Notes: generated by a model from the sequence alone, not told the origin. A stretch of 64,000 nucleotides of DNA from Capsicum annuum (GCF_002878395.1 NC_061115.1:93897678-93961677), one strand, 5' to 3'. Shown: positions 20,914-33,126, counted from the stretch's first letter. Program-made: numbers and translations.

Positions 20914-23697
20914 TGTAACGCCCCAATTTGCTGAAATAGAATGCTATACGATGCTCATGATCTTGAAGGATCATGAGCTAACCCATGACTGATATCTGTA
21001 CCTGTACACTACATAATATGACATGAAAATATGGAAACATGCACTGAAAGGTCGTAAGGTTCAATACTGAACATAATTGAATAATAAAAATAACGTCTGA
21101 CATAGAGTAGTATCTTGATACCAATACAAAACTGAAATACTGAAGTCTAAAAAACGTGAAGAATACTGTAGTCATATGAAAGCCTGTAACTGTCTGACTA
21201 AGGAGTTATTGGGACATGTCCCCAACTTACTCCGTTAACTAAAAATTGAATAGATAGGATAAAATAAGATCATGTCCTCAGAAAATGAGGACTCACAACT
21301 AAAACTTTGAACCCTAGAATGCTACTGCTGCTGCTGATCTGGGAGTTGTGTCTCTAAACCTATGGTGTAATATAAAAAGAAAACACCATAGCAAAAATGC
21401 TTCAGTACAAAAGAATATACTGAGTATGCATATGAGGTAGGCTGAATACATGGGGCTTACATGTATGAATAATAATAATTAACTGACTAATATGAATGTG
21501 AGAGTGAACACATGAATACATAGTAACTGAGATCGTGAGAACATGATAACTGAATCTATATACTAATGACATGAATTTACTAATATCTAGCATGATTGAT
21601 ACTGGAGTTTCGATAACTGAAATAACTGATAACATGAGTGACTGTGTATGACAGTCCTAAATCTGATGGAACTATCTGAGTTTCATACTATGACTGAGTT
21701 AACTATATCTGACAGTCCTAAAATTTGAAGAACTATCTGAGTTCTTTTACTGAGAATGATACTAAAACTATGGGAATAGTTATTTAACCAACATACCCCA
21801 AATACGCTGGAACAGCTGAGCTGAGGTTCAATCTATGCCCTGATTGGAAGGGTATCAATATCGCGCCACTGGTAAGGACAACTGTGGGTACCCTCATCTG
21901 ACAGTGTCCCTAAAAGAGAATGGTGGGACCCTCATCTAACAGTGTTTATCCACCTCATCAACCCTCATCTGACAGTGTTGATATCTCAACCTATGCTGGA
22001 TATATAGTTCTGGAACACAAGGATGACTACTAAGAATCACACCCTTATCTGACAGTGTGTGTTCCCACCCTTGGGTTCACTCGTTGTTAATTTCTACTCC
22101 CATCTGACGAGACTGAACATAATTGACTGACTGTACATGGACTGTGTTTACTGAATTCCATCGAGTGATGGAATACTATTAATATCTAATAACTGACCGA
22201 GTTCATAAGATTCCTGATCTTACTGAGTACTGAGTTCATAAGAATTCTGAGATTTCCTGAGTCACATTACTGACTGACTTCTATATAACATGGCTTGACT
22301 GAGAGTATTGTGAAAACATGACATGACTCTAGGAACACAGCTATATTTTTTTGGGTATAAGTACCCCCAGGACTCGATAGAAGAAAACTGACAAGGCATG
22401 ACATTCCTGAATACATGACCAACACCAACAATCCATAATACTTCTTGATCATAGGAATTGAGTTCATAATTCATAATGCCATAAATAAGGGATTTCATGC
22501 TTCACATGGTTATCATAGTCTTGATCATGGAAGCGAATGCATATAACATGTACATACTTGTATGATTTCAATACCATGAACGTTGCATAACACAACAATC
22601 AATTCACAACAAGAGCATGGAAATTGTGTTGCATCATAAGGGTTAGCATGGAATTGTCATTTAGATACTATTGAGTCATAAGGAACATGATTCTATCATT
22701 CTAGGCATTTTATCAAACATCTTACATACACACTTTATAGCATAGGTGAAATCATCAATTTAAGAATCTAAAACTACCCAAACTTATAGGTTTTCAATCA
22801 ACAAACTCACATACTTCATGGAAAGTCATCAAGACACCATCTTGAAACATAAATAACAACTATCAACATGAACATGATCAAGTCACAACAAGCAAATCAC
22901 AATAGGTTATTTAAAACATGATTCTTGGACTCTACGAATGAAAGAGATCTGTGGATGAATACTACATATACCTTAGTTCGTGATTTCGTGAAGATTGACG
23001 GAGAGATTCTTGAAATTTGATGATGAATTCTCTTGGAATTGAACCTTCTATCAAAATCCTAGGGCTTGTTCTTGAGAGTTTTTAAGAGTAATTGAGTATG
23101 AGTTGTAGAATTAGGGACAAATCTCATGTTTTAAGGCTTATATAGGGTGGGAAAATTAACTCTTTTAACCTTGGACGCGTCTTATAATTTCAGTAAAATT
23201 TTTTGAACTGGGCCCCTGGTGCGACGCGGCATTATTGTGCCGTGTTACTGGAAATTTGACAATTAAGAAACTGAGGGATGGCGCGATGCAGAGCCATCGC
23301 ATTGCCCCTTCCTTCATGACCTGGAACTTTGGCGCGACGCGGGGAAAATTGCCCTGAGACACTGGAAAAAGGACAATTCTGAATTTGAGTGCTGGCGTGA
23401 CGCGCCATAATCGCGGACACCTACTAGAAATTTACAAATGCCATTTCCTCTTGTGGTGCGGCGCGCCACTGACTAATATGGCATTGTTTTACGATAGGAA
23501 CTTGAAATAGTCATAACTTCTTACCCGGTTATCGGATTTAAGCGAATCATATATCGATGGAAATCTTATTGAGTTTTCTACATGAAAAAAAAAGTGAAAA
23601 TCTTGATTATTCCTCATGGAAGAATTATCCTTTACTTTAGAAGCTAATACTAGGGATTCTTGGGACGAAATTGGCTTGAAATCTTTGGGGTATTACA
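20914..23697 (-). repeat. 5' LTR of the nested chromovirus
   Basis: This 2784-bp LTR starts (plus strand) TGTAACGCCCC and ends GGGGTATTACA. It matches 12955-15753 in full and carries the same TATA box on the minus strand (23146-23135) with GC-rich repeats at about 23165-23470 upstream of it. Numerous single-base differences between the two LTRs indicate an old insertion. Confidence 0.95.
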
Positions 23698-23702
23698 ATA
23701 TA

Positions 23703-24245
23703 GCATTAATGATTTATCTACGTTTTTATCTGTTATTGCTACTGAATAATTTACATTTATTATAAATTTAAATTATTGGTATATTAGATTTCCTCTTATA
23801 GCAGTTATTACACTTTTTTCTATAGGTTTTATAATTCTATCATTTGCTAAATACAATTCTATTGGTGTATCTATTCCTTCTCTAAAACATGCTTTTATTA
23901 ATATTTTCATTCCTCCAAGGTGTACATATTTTATTGGGTCTTTACTTTTTATATCATTTATTTCTTTATTAATTATTCTTTTTGTTACTTGTGGTATACT
24001 AGCTCTACCTTTTGCATATCTATAGTCTATTACATGTTCTTTTTGGCTTACTACGTAGTATTCTTCTTTTCATCTACTAAATATGTTTTTTGTTGTTGGT
24101 ATTTTAAATATTTTTTCTACACTTAAATCTAATTCTTTTCATTTTATCTCGTCAAATATATTATTATCAAATTTATTTTCTGATCTGTTCCTTCTTCATT
24201 TAAATATTCTTCCTTTGTTATTATTTTTATATCTTTTTTAGTCAT
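23703..24245 (-). pseudogene. Pararetroviral movement-protein ORF, N-terminal part
   Basis: The ATG at 24245-24243 overlaps the TAA stop (24240-24238) of the coat-protein ORF by 8 nt. The frame runs towards the Gypsy insertion at 23702 and includes DPIKYVHLGGMKILIKACF, DTPIELYLANDRI and NYSVAITDKNVDK, the style of the 30K-superfamily movement proteins of caulimovirids, which enlarge plasmodesmata. Reading continues across the insertion site into 12949. There are stops near 23775 and in the region 24000-24200. The assignment is from motif resemblance and gene order. Confidence 0.65.
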
Positions 24246-25690
24246 TTGATTCATCTGATTTACTATCTATTTCATTATCTGTTTCATTTTATGAATTTTC
24301 ATATATACTATTGTCACTTTCTAATTCATAATCTATATAATCTATTTGCATATATTCTGTAATTTCTATCTTTATTTCAGATATTTGTTTTTTTTTGGGT
24401 CTTTAGGCATTTTACAATCTCTAGCTAAATGTCCTAGTTTTCCACAATTATAACAAGTACATTATTTTATAGATTTCTTTCTCCTATATGGTCTTTTATA
24501 TTTATAATTTTTTACATAATATCTTTTTCTTGGTTTCTTATACTTATATTTTGATTTTCTGTATTTCTTATATTTCTTATGTCTTTTTCTTTTCTTATAG
24601 TATTTTTCTTCACATTCAAATTGAGGTGCTATTTTATCCTTGCAATATGCTAAATTCCTTATTAATGTTTTTCCATTTTTATTTCTTCTATGAATTTTTC
24701 ACATATATTTCTATACCATTGTTGTAGAAATTTTATTCTTGCTCCTAGGGTATCTACTATTTTTGCTTCATCCCAACTCTTTATTATTTTTAAGCTAAAT
24801 GGTTCAGGTAATTTACTAAAATATAATCTTCTTACTTCTTTACTTTCTTCTGTATTATATGTTCCCTTATAGTAGTATTCTTTAAATGCACATGTATATT
24901 CATCAATACAACACATATTACATATTGCTAGTTTTAACATTAAATTTCTATTTGTATCTTTTTCTTTGTTTTGTTCCTCTTCTTCTGTTGCCATACTGCT
25001 AAATTCATCTCTTATAGCCATTTCATATTTTTTCAATATGTCTATAGGTGTTAGTTTAATTACTATTGTTCCTTCCATTTTTTGATCAACCCTTAATACC
25101 TTTTTACTTTCTTCAGTCAAATTTAAAAACCATAATTTTGTTGTTCCTATTAGTGTTCTTTCTATATATACTGGTGTATCTGGTGCATTTATACCATTGT
25201 CTAATAATTATTTTGTTATATATCCTATCCATAATTGTATCATTTTATCTACATCTATTATACAGTATAAGTCTAAGAATTTATAATTTTTATTAATTAT
25301 TTATTTTGATGTCCATTTGTTATGTTCATCCTTTATATTATACCTTTTAAACCTATCTTTATAATAATATGTAGGTTTTCTTATTTCTGATGTATTAGGT
25401 ATTATATTTTCATCGTCCTTTTTATCAAGAATGTTTATTTCTGTGTTTGTATTTTCTAAGTTTTCTTTATTAATTACTTCTTGTTTTTCATTAATTTCTA
25501 GCTTTTCTGTATTTGGTAAGATTTCTGTATATGTTTCACTATCCTCCGAATCATAATTATCTGTTTCTTCAGCATCTATTGTATTTATTTCTATTTCATT
25601 AATTTCTAATTCTTTATTTTCTAATTTTTCTTTAAATTGATTTATCTCAATTAATAATTTTTGTTCTTTATCTTTTTTTTTTCTTTCTAT
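24238..25690 (-). pseudogene. Pararetroviral coat-protein ORF with zinc knuckle (decayed)
   Basis: The N-terminal part (about 25690-25400) is very rich in Glu, Lys, Asn and Asp. ORF 25120-24662 (152 aa) is the best-preserved segment and includes LPEPFSLKIIKSWDEAK and FLQQWYRNICEKF. A CCHC zinc knuckle (CYNCGKLGHLARDC, about 24450-24408) follows, then an acidic tail ending at TAA 24240-24238. A lysine/acid-rich capsid precursor with one CCHC knuckle is standard for caulimovirids. Stops are visible near 25300 and 25210, and frame changes occur between 24660 and 24480. Confidence 0.75.
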
Positions 25691-25848
25691 CTTTTTTCAA
25701 ATTGATGAGTATTCAACAAATTAATATTAACAAAATCAATATAAGCTCTTTATTAAGAAATTGATCAAGAAAAAATGTTTTAAAAGGGAATAAAACAAAG
25801 AAGATGGCGTTCCTTTGACAAATAGTACATAAAACTCTTGAGTACATG

Positions 25849-25861
25849 TCACTGATACCAC
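25849..25861 (-). other. Weak candidate tRNA-Met primer site
   Basis: On the minus strand TGGTATCAGTGAC shares its first nine bases with the tRNA-iMet primer site (TGGTATCAG) and lies about 170 bp upstream of the coat-protein frame. It could mark the pararetroviral genome start. The following bases do not fit and the surroundings look non-viral, so this may be chance. Confidence 0.25.
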
Positions 25862-26245
25862 TTGAAGCAACATCTACATAATTTTAAGAGGGTTTGGAGG
25901 ACTCTCAATGCCTAATTAACCTCCAAGGCAACACAAGCAAATAGTGAGAAAACTAATACACATGTTGGTTTTTATTGGTTTACTATTTTTAATTTCGTAA
26001 TTTAATAGTAATTACTCCTTTATCATTATTACTAAAGAGGCGTGGAATTTGTTTAGTTACTTAAGAAGGAGCTTTTATTGTTTTTATACTTATTGTCTTT
26101 AAGAAAAACATCCGAAAATAATTAATGCAAAAAATGCTCAAAAAACACAATAGATAAATAGAAATGATGGCTTTAAAACCATGACACATAAGCAGCCCCA
26201 TATCTTTCCTTTTTATATATATATAGAGATTAGATTCATTAAATT
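25862..26245. other. AT-rich flank between pararetrovirus and Copia element
   Basis: No coding region or clear repeat was seen. The last five bases before the Copia element (CATAG, 26246-26250) are its target duplication. Confidence 0.5.
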
Positions 26246-26250
26246 CATAG

Positions 26251-26469
26251 TGTTATGATATTGATGTATATCAGTTGTAGTGAATGTCTATCAAGATCTA
26301 GTTGATATCTATCAGGATTTGAAGTATTTGTCTTTTAGTGAGAAATTAGGAGTAAATTTTTCCTATATATAGAAGGGTTTCCTTCATTTTAAATCATCCT
26401 CAAGAGAAATAAGAATTACTTTCTCTTCTTTCTCTACTCTTCTTTCTTATTCATTGTTATTTTATAACA
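26251..26469 (+). repeat. 5' LTR of the Copia element
   Basis: This 219-bp LTR starts TGTTATGATATTGATG and ends TTTTATAACA. A TATA box (TATATATAG) lies at about 26363-26372. It aligns with 31976-32187 with several differences. Confidence 0.9.
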
Positions 26470-26569
26470 CGTTATCAGCACGAGACTCTTTCGTTTCAAA
26501 TTTCTTATTCATTGTTATTTTATAACACGTTATCAGCACGAGACTCTTTCGTTTCAAATTTGAAGGGTA
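26454..26569 (+). repeat. 58-bp tandem duplication across the LTR end and primer-site region
   Basis: The segment holding the last part of the LTR (TTATTTTATAACA) plus ACGTTATCAGCACGAGACTC and the following bases occurs twice, with LTR-like ends at 26469 and 26527 (period 58). GTTATCAGCACGAG directly follows the LTR in both copies and should contain the primer site, though I could not assign its tRNA. Confidence 0.9.
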
Positions 26570-26596
26570 AGGTATTATTTTTCTTCCCTTTTTCAT

Positions 26597-27690
26597 ATGG
26601 CTAACAATCTTACGAAGTGTGAGTTCGTCGCCCTTTAAAGTTCGAGCAAGAACTATATTTCATGGATGCTGGATGCTAAATCTACTTAACGAAGTGTGAG
26701 TTCGTCGCCCTTCAAAGTTCGGGCAAGAACTATATTTCATGGATGTTGGATACTAAATCTACTTAGATGTTATGGGTCTTGGAGATGCCATAAAGAAAGA
26801 AAATACAACATCTAGTCAAAATCATACTAAGACTATGATATTCTTGGGTCATCATCTTGACAAAATTCTGAAAATTGAATAACTTACTTTTAAGGATCCA
26901 CTTGTATTATGGAATAGCCTAAAATAAAGTATAGACCACTTGAAAATGATCATCCTTCCAAAAGCACGATATGAATGGATGCATCTGAGGTTTCAAGACT
27001 ATAAGTCTGTGCATGAGTATAATTCTGCTATGTTCAGAATTTCTTCTTAATTGAAACTATGTGGAGAGAATGTCAATAGTGAAAATATGATGGAAAAGAG
27101 CCTCTCCACTTTTCATGCCTCGAATATACTGGGTTTGTTGTTGTTGTTTTTGTTATTGTTGAATATGCTCTTACAGTAGCAATATCGAGAGAAAATTTTC
27201 AAGAAATATACCGAACTGAGTTCTTATCTTCTCGTGACTAAACAGAATAATGATTTGTTGAGGAAAAATTACGAGAATCGACCTACTGGATCTGCACCAT
27301 TCCCTGAGGTGAATGATTTGCATGCTTACCATGCTAGGCTTGGAAAAGGTTGCGACCCTGGACATGATCATAGTCGTGATGACCAAGAAAGAACTTCTGT
27401 TCCTGGTGTTAATCATTCATCAAACAAAAAGAGAAAAGATGAGAAACGTTAAGCAATTACTGTTTCCTATGTGGTGGAAAAGGACACTATTCACGTGACT
27501 GTCATGCTCTCAAGCACTTGATTGACCTTTATCAAGCATCACTAAAAAAGAAAGAGAAAAATCTTGAGGCCAACTTTCTCTCTTAAAATGATGTTGACAT
27601 CACAAGCTTGGATGTATCAGACTTTTTCGAACACCCTGAAGGAAAGATTGATCACTTGATTGGTGATGGTTCTGTGAATATGAAAGAATG
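26597..27690 (+). pseudogene. Copia gag (broken)
   Basis: The start is ATG at 26597 (MANNLTKCEF). A frame-breaking 77-bp tandem duplication (units 26612-26688 and 26689-26765) follows within the first codons. Further on the gag core is visible (ALWNSL-like and LPKARYEWMHLRFQDYKS stretches around 26910-27015). A CCHC zinc knuckle, CFLCGGKGHYSRDC, is encoded at 27461-27502. The last part (27595-27690) reads DVSDFFEHPEGKIDHLIGDG, the usual end of gag in this kind of Copia element. Several stops and frame changes occur between these blocks. Confidence 0.8.
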
Positions 27691-28385
27691 AATGATTTTT
27701 AATTTATTTATTTTATCGATAAGAGTTAGTGAATAAAAATCATGTAAAATTAATTGTTTGCATGAGTATTAGTTTTTATTAGTATTAATTAGTTTAATCA
27801 TATTATTGTAGTTCATTATTGAATTTGAATTCCAACTTGATCAAATATTTTTAATATTGCCATTATTAATTGTCGAAAAAAAATAATAATACAATGTGAA
27901 CAAAAGAAGATGTCAAATATGTTTGTGTATTGATTTTAATTAAGTAAAAGAAGTGTCGTAGTATAATATACCTAATGAAACTTGTAGTTCGTTTTTCTCT
28001 ATTTTAATTTAATGAAGATAGTGGCTGATTTTTGTTAAAGCAACAAGTCACGAGATATTTTTTTTTCAATAGTCCAATAGAAGAGTATTGTTGTAATACT
28101 AAGAATGATTTAAGTATTAGATGTTTTAATATATTATAACTAGTATACTATAAATTCAGCATTATTATTTAATAGCTATACACTAAGTAATGCGCCTATC
28201 ACTTAAAGAAAGAAGTCAAGTAACAAATACTGCCCACATAAACACAACGTTTTACTTGGCATACTATGTCTATTATTTAACTAATTGCTTGTTAAAAGTA
28301 ATTACTAATTTATTAATGGTTTTCAGTTTGTGCAATAATATATTTATTTTATTATGTATATGTCTTTTTATTTAAAGATATGGAT
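27691..28385 (+). other. Non-coding spacer between gag and pol of the Copia element
   Basis: About 700 bp of AT-rich sequence have no similarity to gag or protease. It may be a normal spacer of this Copia family or an old insertion. I saw no terminal repeats or target duplication that would prove an insertion. Confidence 0.45.
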
Positions 28386-31300
28386 AATTTTCAAAGTAAG
28401 TTGTCCAATTGTGAAGATATTTGTTTGATTGATTCTAACACATACACATACGATATTCAAAGACGAGAAATATTTCTCTCATCTAAACATGGGCAAGATT
28501 AATATTACTGCAATTTTTGGTAGTGCTAATTTGATTAAAGGCTTTGGAAAAGCAATTGCCTGAGGGAACTAAACTCATCATAAATAATGCTATATTTTCT
28601 CTTAAGACTTGGAGAAACTTGATAAGTTTTAAAGATATCTGTGAAAATGGTTATCATATCAAGACAATTGATGAGATGAATCTTGAATATCTTGGTTTCA
28701 CCAAGAATGTCTCTGGGCAGACATGTGTTATAGAAAAGTTTCTTGCTTTATCTTCTGGCCTGTATTGGATAAAGATTTGTGGAATTGAGGCACATTCTAT
28801 AGTAAACTGAAGTTTACTAATTCCAATACTTTCGTACTTTGGCATGATCGTCTGGGACATCCTGGATCTATAATGATGAGACGAATTATAGAAAATTCAA
28901 ATGGGTATCCATTAAAGAACTTGAAGGTTCTTTCAAATGGTAAATTTTCATGTAATGCATATTTTCAAGGCAAGTTGATTGTGAGGCCATCGCCAAAAAA
29001 ACGTTGGGATTGAGTTCCCCGCGTTCTTGGAACGCATACATGGAGATATTTGTGGATCCATTCACCCACCTAGTGGGTCGTTTAGATACTTTATGGTCCT
29101 AATAGATGCTTCTTCTAGATGGTCTCATGTGTGCCTATTGTCATCTTGCAACTTGGCATTTACAAAATTATTGACACAAATAATACACTTATGAATACAA
29201 TTTCCTGATAATCAAATTAAGTCAATTCTCCTTGATAATGCTGTAGAGTTTCATTCCAAGCATTTAATGATTATTGATTGTCGACTGGGATAAGAGTGGG
29301 ACATATTGTACCCCATGTTAACACTTAAAATGGCTATGTCGAGTCATTAATTAAACGTCTGCAATTAATAGCAAGACCATTACTTATGAAAACTAAGTTG
29401 CCCACTTTTGTTTGGGGTCATGCAATTTTTCATGCTGCAGTACTTGTTCATCTTAGACCGATAAATTATCATAAATTTTCTCTGTTGCAATTGGTTTCGG
29501 GTCAAGAGCCTAGTATATCTCATCTGAAAATTTTTGGGTGTAGTGTATAACACCACCAAATCGCACTAAGATTGGCCCTTAAAGAAAGTTAGGAATTTAT
29601 GTTGGGTTTGAATCATCCTCCATTATTCGCTATCTTGAGCCATTAACGGGAGATATGTCATTGCTCGATCTGCAGATTGTCTGTTTGATGAGATAGTTTT
29701 CCCAAAATTAGGGGGACAAAATAGTGACATAAGAGAAATTTTATGAAAAAATCCATCACTATCTCATCTTGATCCACGTGCTTCTATTTGTAAGCAAGAA
29801 GTACAAAAGACTATTCATCTTCAGAAAATTGCAAATCAAATGTCAAAATTATTTATTGATTTGAAAAGAATAACCAAATCACATATTCATGTAGATTATG
29901 TCCCAATTTGAATTGATGTCCCTAAAGGATCATCCACTAGTGTCATAGCTAATGAATCTAAAGCACGCTTGAAGTATGGTAGACCATTAGATTCTATGGA
30001 TCGAAATCCTAGAAAAAGAAAAAGAAATGGTCAAGATGACATTACGAAAAATTCTCATATGAAAGTTCAAGATTTGAGCAATGTTGATATCCCTGAAAGA
30101 ATCAATAAGCCCGAGACTTAAGAAAATGAGGAAATATCGATAAATTCAAGTAATGTTAGAACTAATTTGAATCGATCTGAAATAGTAGTGGATTATGTCT
30201 TTGCATATAATGTCGCAACAAAAATCATGCAAGATAGTGAGGATCTTAAACCTCAATTTATCGCAGAATGTCGACAAAGAAATGACTGGCCAAAATGGCA
30301 AGAAGCAATTTAATTTGAATCGAATTCACTTATCAAACGTGAAGTTTTTAGACCTATAGCTCAAACACCTTATGGTGTTAAGCCCGTTGGCTATAAATGA
30401 GTCTTTGTGCAAAAAAGAAATGATAAAAATGAAATACAAAGGTATAAGGCATGCCTTGTTGTACAGGGATTTTCACAACGGCCTGGTGTCGATTATGATG
30501 AGACATATTCATCAGTTATGGATGCAATAACATTGCGTTACTTATTAGTTTCACTGTCCATGAGTGACTTGAAATACATTTGATGGATGTGGTAACAACC
30601 TATCTATATGGATCACTTGATAATGAGATATGCATGAATATTTCGGAAGGATTTAAAATGTCGGAAGCATATAGTTCAAAACTTTGGGAAATGTATTTCA
30701 TTAGATTGCAAAGATCATTGTATGGTTTGAAGTAATCTAGATTCATGTGGTATAACCGTCTTAGTGGATATTTATCTAAGAAAGGTTATACGAATGATGA
30801 AATTTTCCATTTATTTTTTATAAAGAAAACAACATCGGAGTTTATCATACTTGCTGACAATATTGATGACATAAACCTTATTGAAACTCCAATAGAGCTT
30901 TAAAAGGCAATTAATTACCTAAATACAGAATTTGAGATGAAAGATCTCGGAAAGACAAAATTATGCCTTGGTTTGCAAATTGAGCATTTGACAAATAGTA
31001 TCTTTGTCCATCAATCTGCCTACACAGGAAAGATGTTGAAAATATTTTAAATAGATAGAGCACATCCATTAAGTACTCCGATGGTTGTTCGATCACTTGA
31101 TGTGAATAAGGACCCATTTTGACCTCAAGAAAAGGATGAGGAATTCCTTGGTCTTGAAGTACTATATCTTAGTGCAATTGATGCTTAATGTATCTTGCAA
31201 ATACTACAAGGACTGATATAGCCTTTTCAGTTAATTTGTTAGCAAGGTATAGTTCTTATCCTACTAGGAGACATTGGAATGAGATCAAACACATATTACG

Positions 31301-31880
31301 GTATCTAAAAGGGACTACTGATATGGGCTTATTTTTTTCTAAAAATTGTAGTCCTGATCTTGTTGGTTATGCTGATGTTGGGTAATTATATAACCCGCAT
31401 AAAGCTCGGTCTCAAATAGGTTGTGTGTTCATATGTGGGGGTACTTCCATATCTTGAAGATCTATAAAGTAGTCTGTCGTAGCCATCTCATCGAACCATG
31501 CTGAGATTATGGCTATTCATGAAGCAAGTCGAGAGTATGTGTGGTTAAGGTCAACAATATATCACATTCGAGAAAAATGTTGTCTGAAATGTGACAAAGT
31601 ACCCACAATTTTATATGAAGATAATGTAGCATGCATAGTACAACTTAAGAGAGGATTCATAAAAGGAGATAGAACGAAGCACATTTCACCAAAGCTCTTC
31701 TATACACATGAGCTCCAAAAGAATAGTGATATTAACGTATAACATGTTCGTTCAAGTGATAATGTGGCTGATTTATTCACCAAGTCTCTTCCAACTGCAA
31801 CTTTCAAGAAGATGGTCCATAAGATCGGAATGCAAAGGTTCAAGGATGTTCTCATTATGGGGAGTTAATACGCGTTGTAC
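28386..31880 (+). pseudogene. Copia pol: protease, integrase, reverse transcriptase, RNase H (broken)
   Basis: Domains in order: protease with CLIDSNT (about 28420-28445); a protease-integrase linker in ORF 28544-28810 (ALFS-like AIFSLKTWRNLISFKDI); GAG-pre-integrase WHDRLGHPGS (from 28840); integrase with IHGDICGSIHPP and VLIDASSRWSH (29035-29130), then ILLDNAVEFHS (29225-29260); RT from about 30270 with VQKRNDKNEIQRYKACLV, where the catalytic site reads ADNIDDINL (about 30850); RNase H with YLANTTRTDIAFSVNLLARY (31188-31385) and ILYEDNVACIVQLKRGF (31600-31660), ending ADLFTKSLPT (31770-31800). At least a dozen stops and frameshifts interrupt it. Confidence 0.9.
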
Positions 31881-31962
31881 TTTTTTTTCTTACGAAATTT
31901 TATCCCACTGGGTTTTCCTTGTAAAGTTTTTTAATGAGGCAACCTATATGTGTATTATAGAC

Positions 31963-31975
31963 ATTCAAGGGAGAG
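31963..31975 (+). other. Polypurine tract of the Copia element
   Basis: CAAGGGAGAG immediately precedes the 3' LTR and is the expected plus-strand primer site. Confidence 0.75.
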
Positions 31976-32187
31976 TGTTATGTTATTGATGTATATCAGT
32001 TGTCATGAATGTATATCAAGATCTAGTTGATAGCTATCAGGATTTGAAGTATTTGTCTTTAGTGAGAAACTATGAGTAAATTCCCCCTATAAATAGAAGG
32101 ACTTCCTTCATTGTAAAGCATCCTCAAGAGAAATAAGAATTATCTCTTCTTTCTCTATTCTTCTTTATTCTTTGTTATTTTATAACA
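31976..32187 (+). repeat. 3' LTR of the Copia element
   Basis: This 212-bp LTR starts TGTTATGTTATTGATG and ends TTTTATAACA, with a TATA box (CTATAAATAG) at about 32086-32095. It lacks the duplication seen after the 5' LTR. Confidence 0.9.
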
Positions 32188-32192
32188 CATAG

Positions 32193-32943
32193 AGATTTGT
32201 TTGCGAAGTGCATTATTACATTAAGAAACAAGATGACAATAGAATTTTGGTTAAAGTAATATGAACTATTCACTTAAATAAGCAGGATTATGATTTTTTT
32301 ACTATACTTTCTTTAATATTTTTGGCGGGTAGGAATATTAGTGTATCTATATTTTAAGCCAAAAACGCATAATTTCTACATTAAAATTACTTGCCTAATT
32401 TCAAACTAGAACATCTTCCGCAGCCCTTCATTTTACCTTCTAAACTCTAAATTTGGAGAAAAAAATGGAGATGATCATCTGCAACCTCCCTTAAAAATTA
32501 CCCTCTAAACTTCATATTTGGAGGGATGAATAGTGTTTCTCCAAATTTGGAGATGCACTATTCATCCTCTTTTTTTACTCTTTTATTATTATTATTTAGA
32601 TTATATAATATTTTAAATTTAATATATCATAAATTATATAAGACCGCAAATCTCTAATATTCATAATTATTTTCTAATGTAATATCTTTATTATATTAGT
32701 TTTAAATTTTACTAAATCATTTTTTGTATTTTGAACAATTTTTAGCTAGGCACAAACAAATTAAGGATAAAAATGCCCATTTTAAATTTGATAATGCATT
32801 AATAGAGCATTTATGAAAGTAGTAATCTTGAAGATTAAATATTTATGTAGAAACCAAAATAAGTTTTACAATGATGTAATATTTATTTAATTTATTTCAT
32901 TTGTGATTTCACTTTTATTTGAATTGTCCATTAATATGAATAA
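32193..32943. other. AT-rich DNA, possible small foldback repeat, no gene seen
   Basis: No coding region was seen. Around 32440-32575 the motif CTCCAAATTTGGAG and similar pieces occur several times, suggesting a degraded palindromic MITE-like repeat. Confidence 0.4.
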
Positions 32944-33048
32944 TATATAATATTTGCTTGCAATTTATGTTATTTAAAAATTTGAGATAAAAAATGATTT
33001 TGTATTACATGAAGATCTTGAAAATAATATGACTTTTATAGGATGATA

Positions 33049-33081
<33 letters not shown>

Positions 33082-33085
33082 TGTC

Positions 33086-33126
<41 letters not shown>

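Larger units (their letters stand above)
12955..23697 (-). mobile_element. Complete Ty3/Gypsy chromovirus (Tekay/Del-like), TSD ATATA, nested in the pararetrovirus
   Basis: Two similar LTRs (12955-15753 and 20914-23697) flank gag, protease, RT, RNase H, integrase and chromodomain on the minus strand. The flanking five bases are ATATA on both sides (12950-12954 and 23698-23702). A tRNA-iMet-type primer site and a polypurine tract lie just inside the LTRs. All coding domains carry stops or frameshifts and the LTRs differ visibly, so the element is old and inactive. Removing it rejoins one pararetroviral reading frame, which confirms the boundaries. Confidence 0.95.
6750..25700 (-). mobile_element. 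Endogenous pararetrovirus (Caulimoviridae, Solendovirus-like), split by a nested Gypsy element
   Basis: Read on the minus strand, from high to low coordinates, the order is coat-protein-like ORF with zinc knuckle (about 25690-24238), movement-protein ORF (24245 onward, interrupted, to 12250), protease/RT/RNase H ORF (12253-10339), a transactivator-like ORF (10382-9036), a promoter region (about 8790-8690) and a small coiled-coil ORF, partly duplicated (8013-6749). There is no integrase and no LTR, as expected for a caulimovirid. With the 10.7-kb nested chromovirus removed, about 8 kb remain, close to a full caulimovirid genome. All ORFs carry stops or frameshifts, so this is an old, inactive copy. 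The coat-before-movement order and the Solanaceae-like context suggest Solendovirus affinity; that genus call rests on recalled family knowledge. Confidence 0.85.
26251..32187 (+). mobile_element. Complete but decayed Ty1/Copia retrotransposon, TSD CATAG
   Basis: Short LTRs (26251-26469 and 31976-32187) flank gag, protease, integrase, RT and RNase H in the Copia order on the plus strand. The 5-bp flanks are CATAG on both sides (26246-26250 and 32188-32192). Every coding domain contains stops or frameshifts. The element is 5937 bp long and carries two small tandem duplications at its 5' end (see separate entries). Confidence 0.95.

Noticed and set aside
25849..25861. Pararetroviral genome start at a TGGTATCAG match
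   Set aside because: Only nine bases match and the order of leader and small ORFs does not agree; kept as a low-confidence feature but not used as a boundary.
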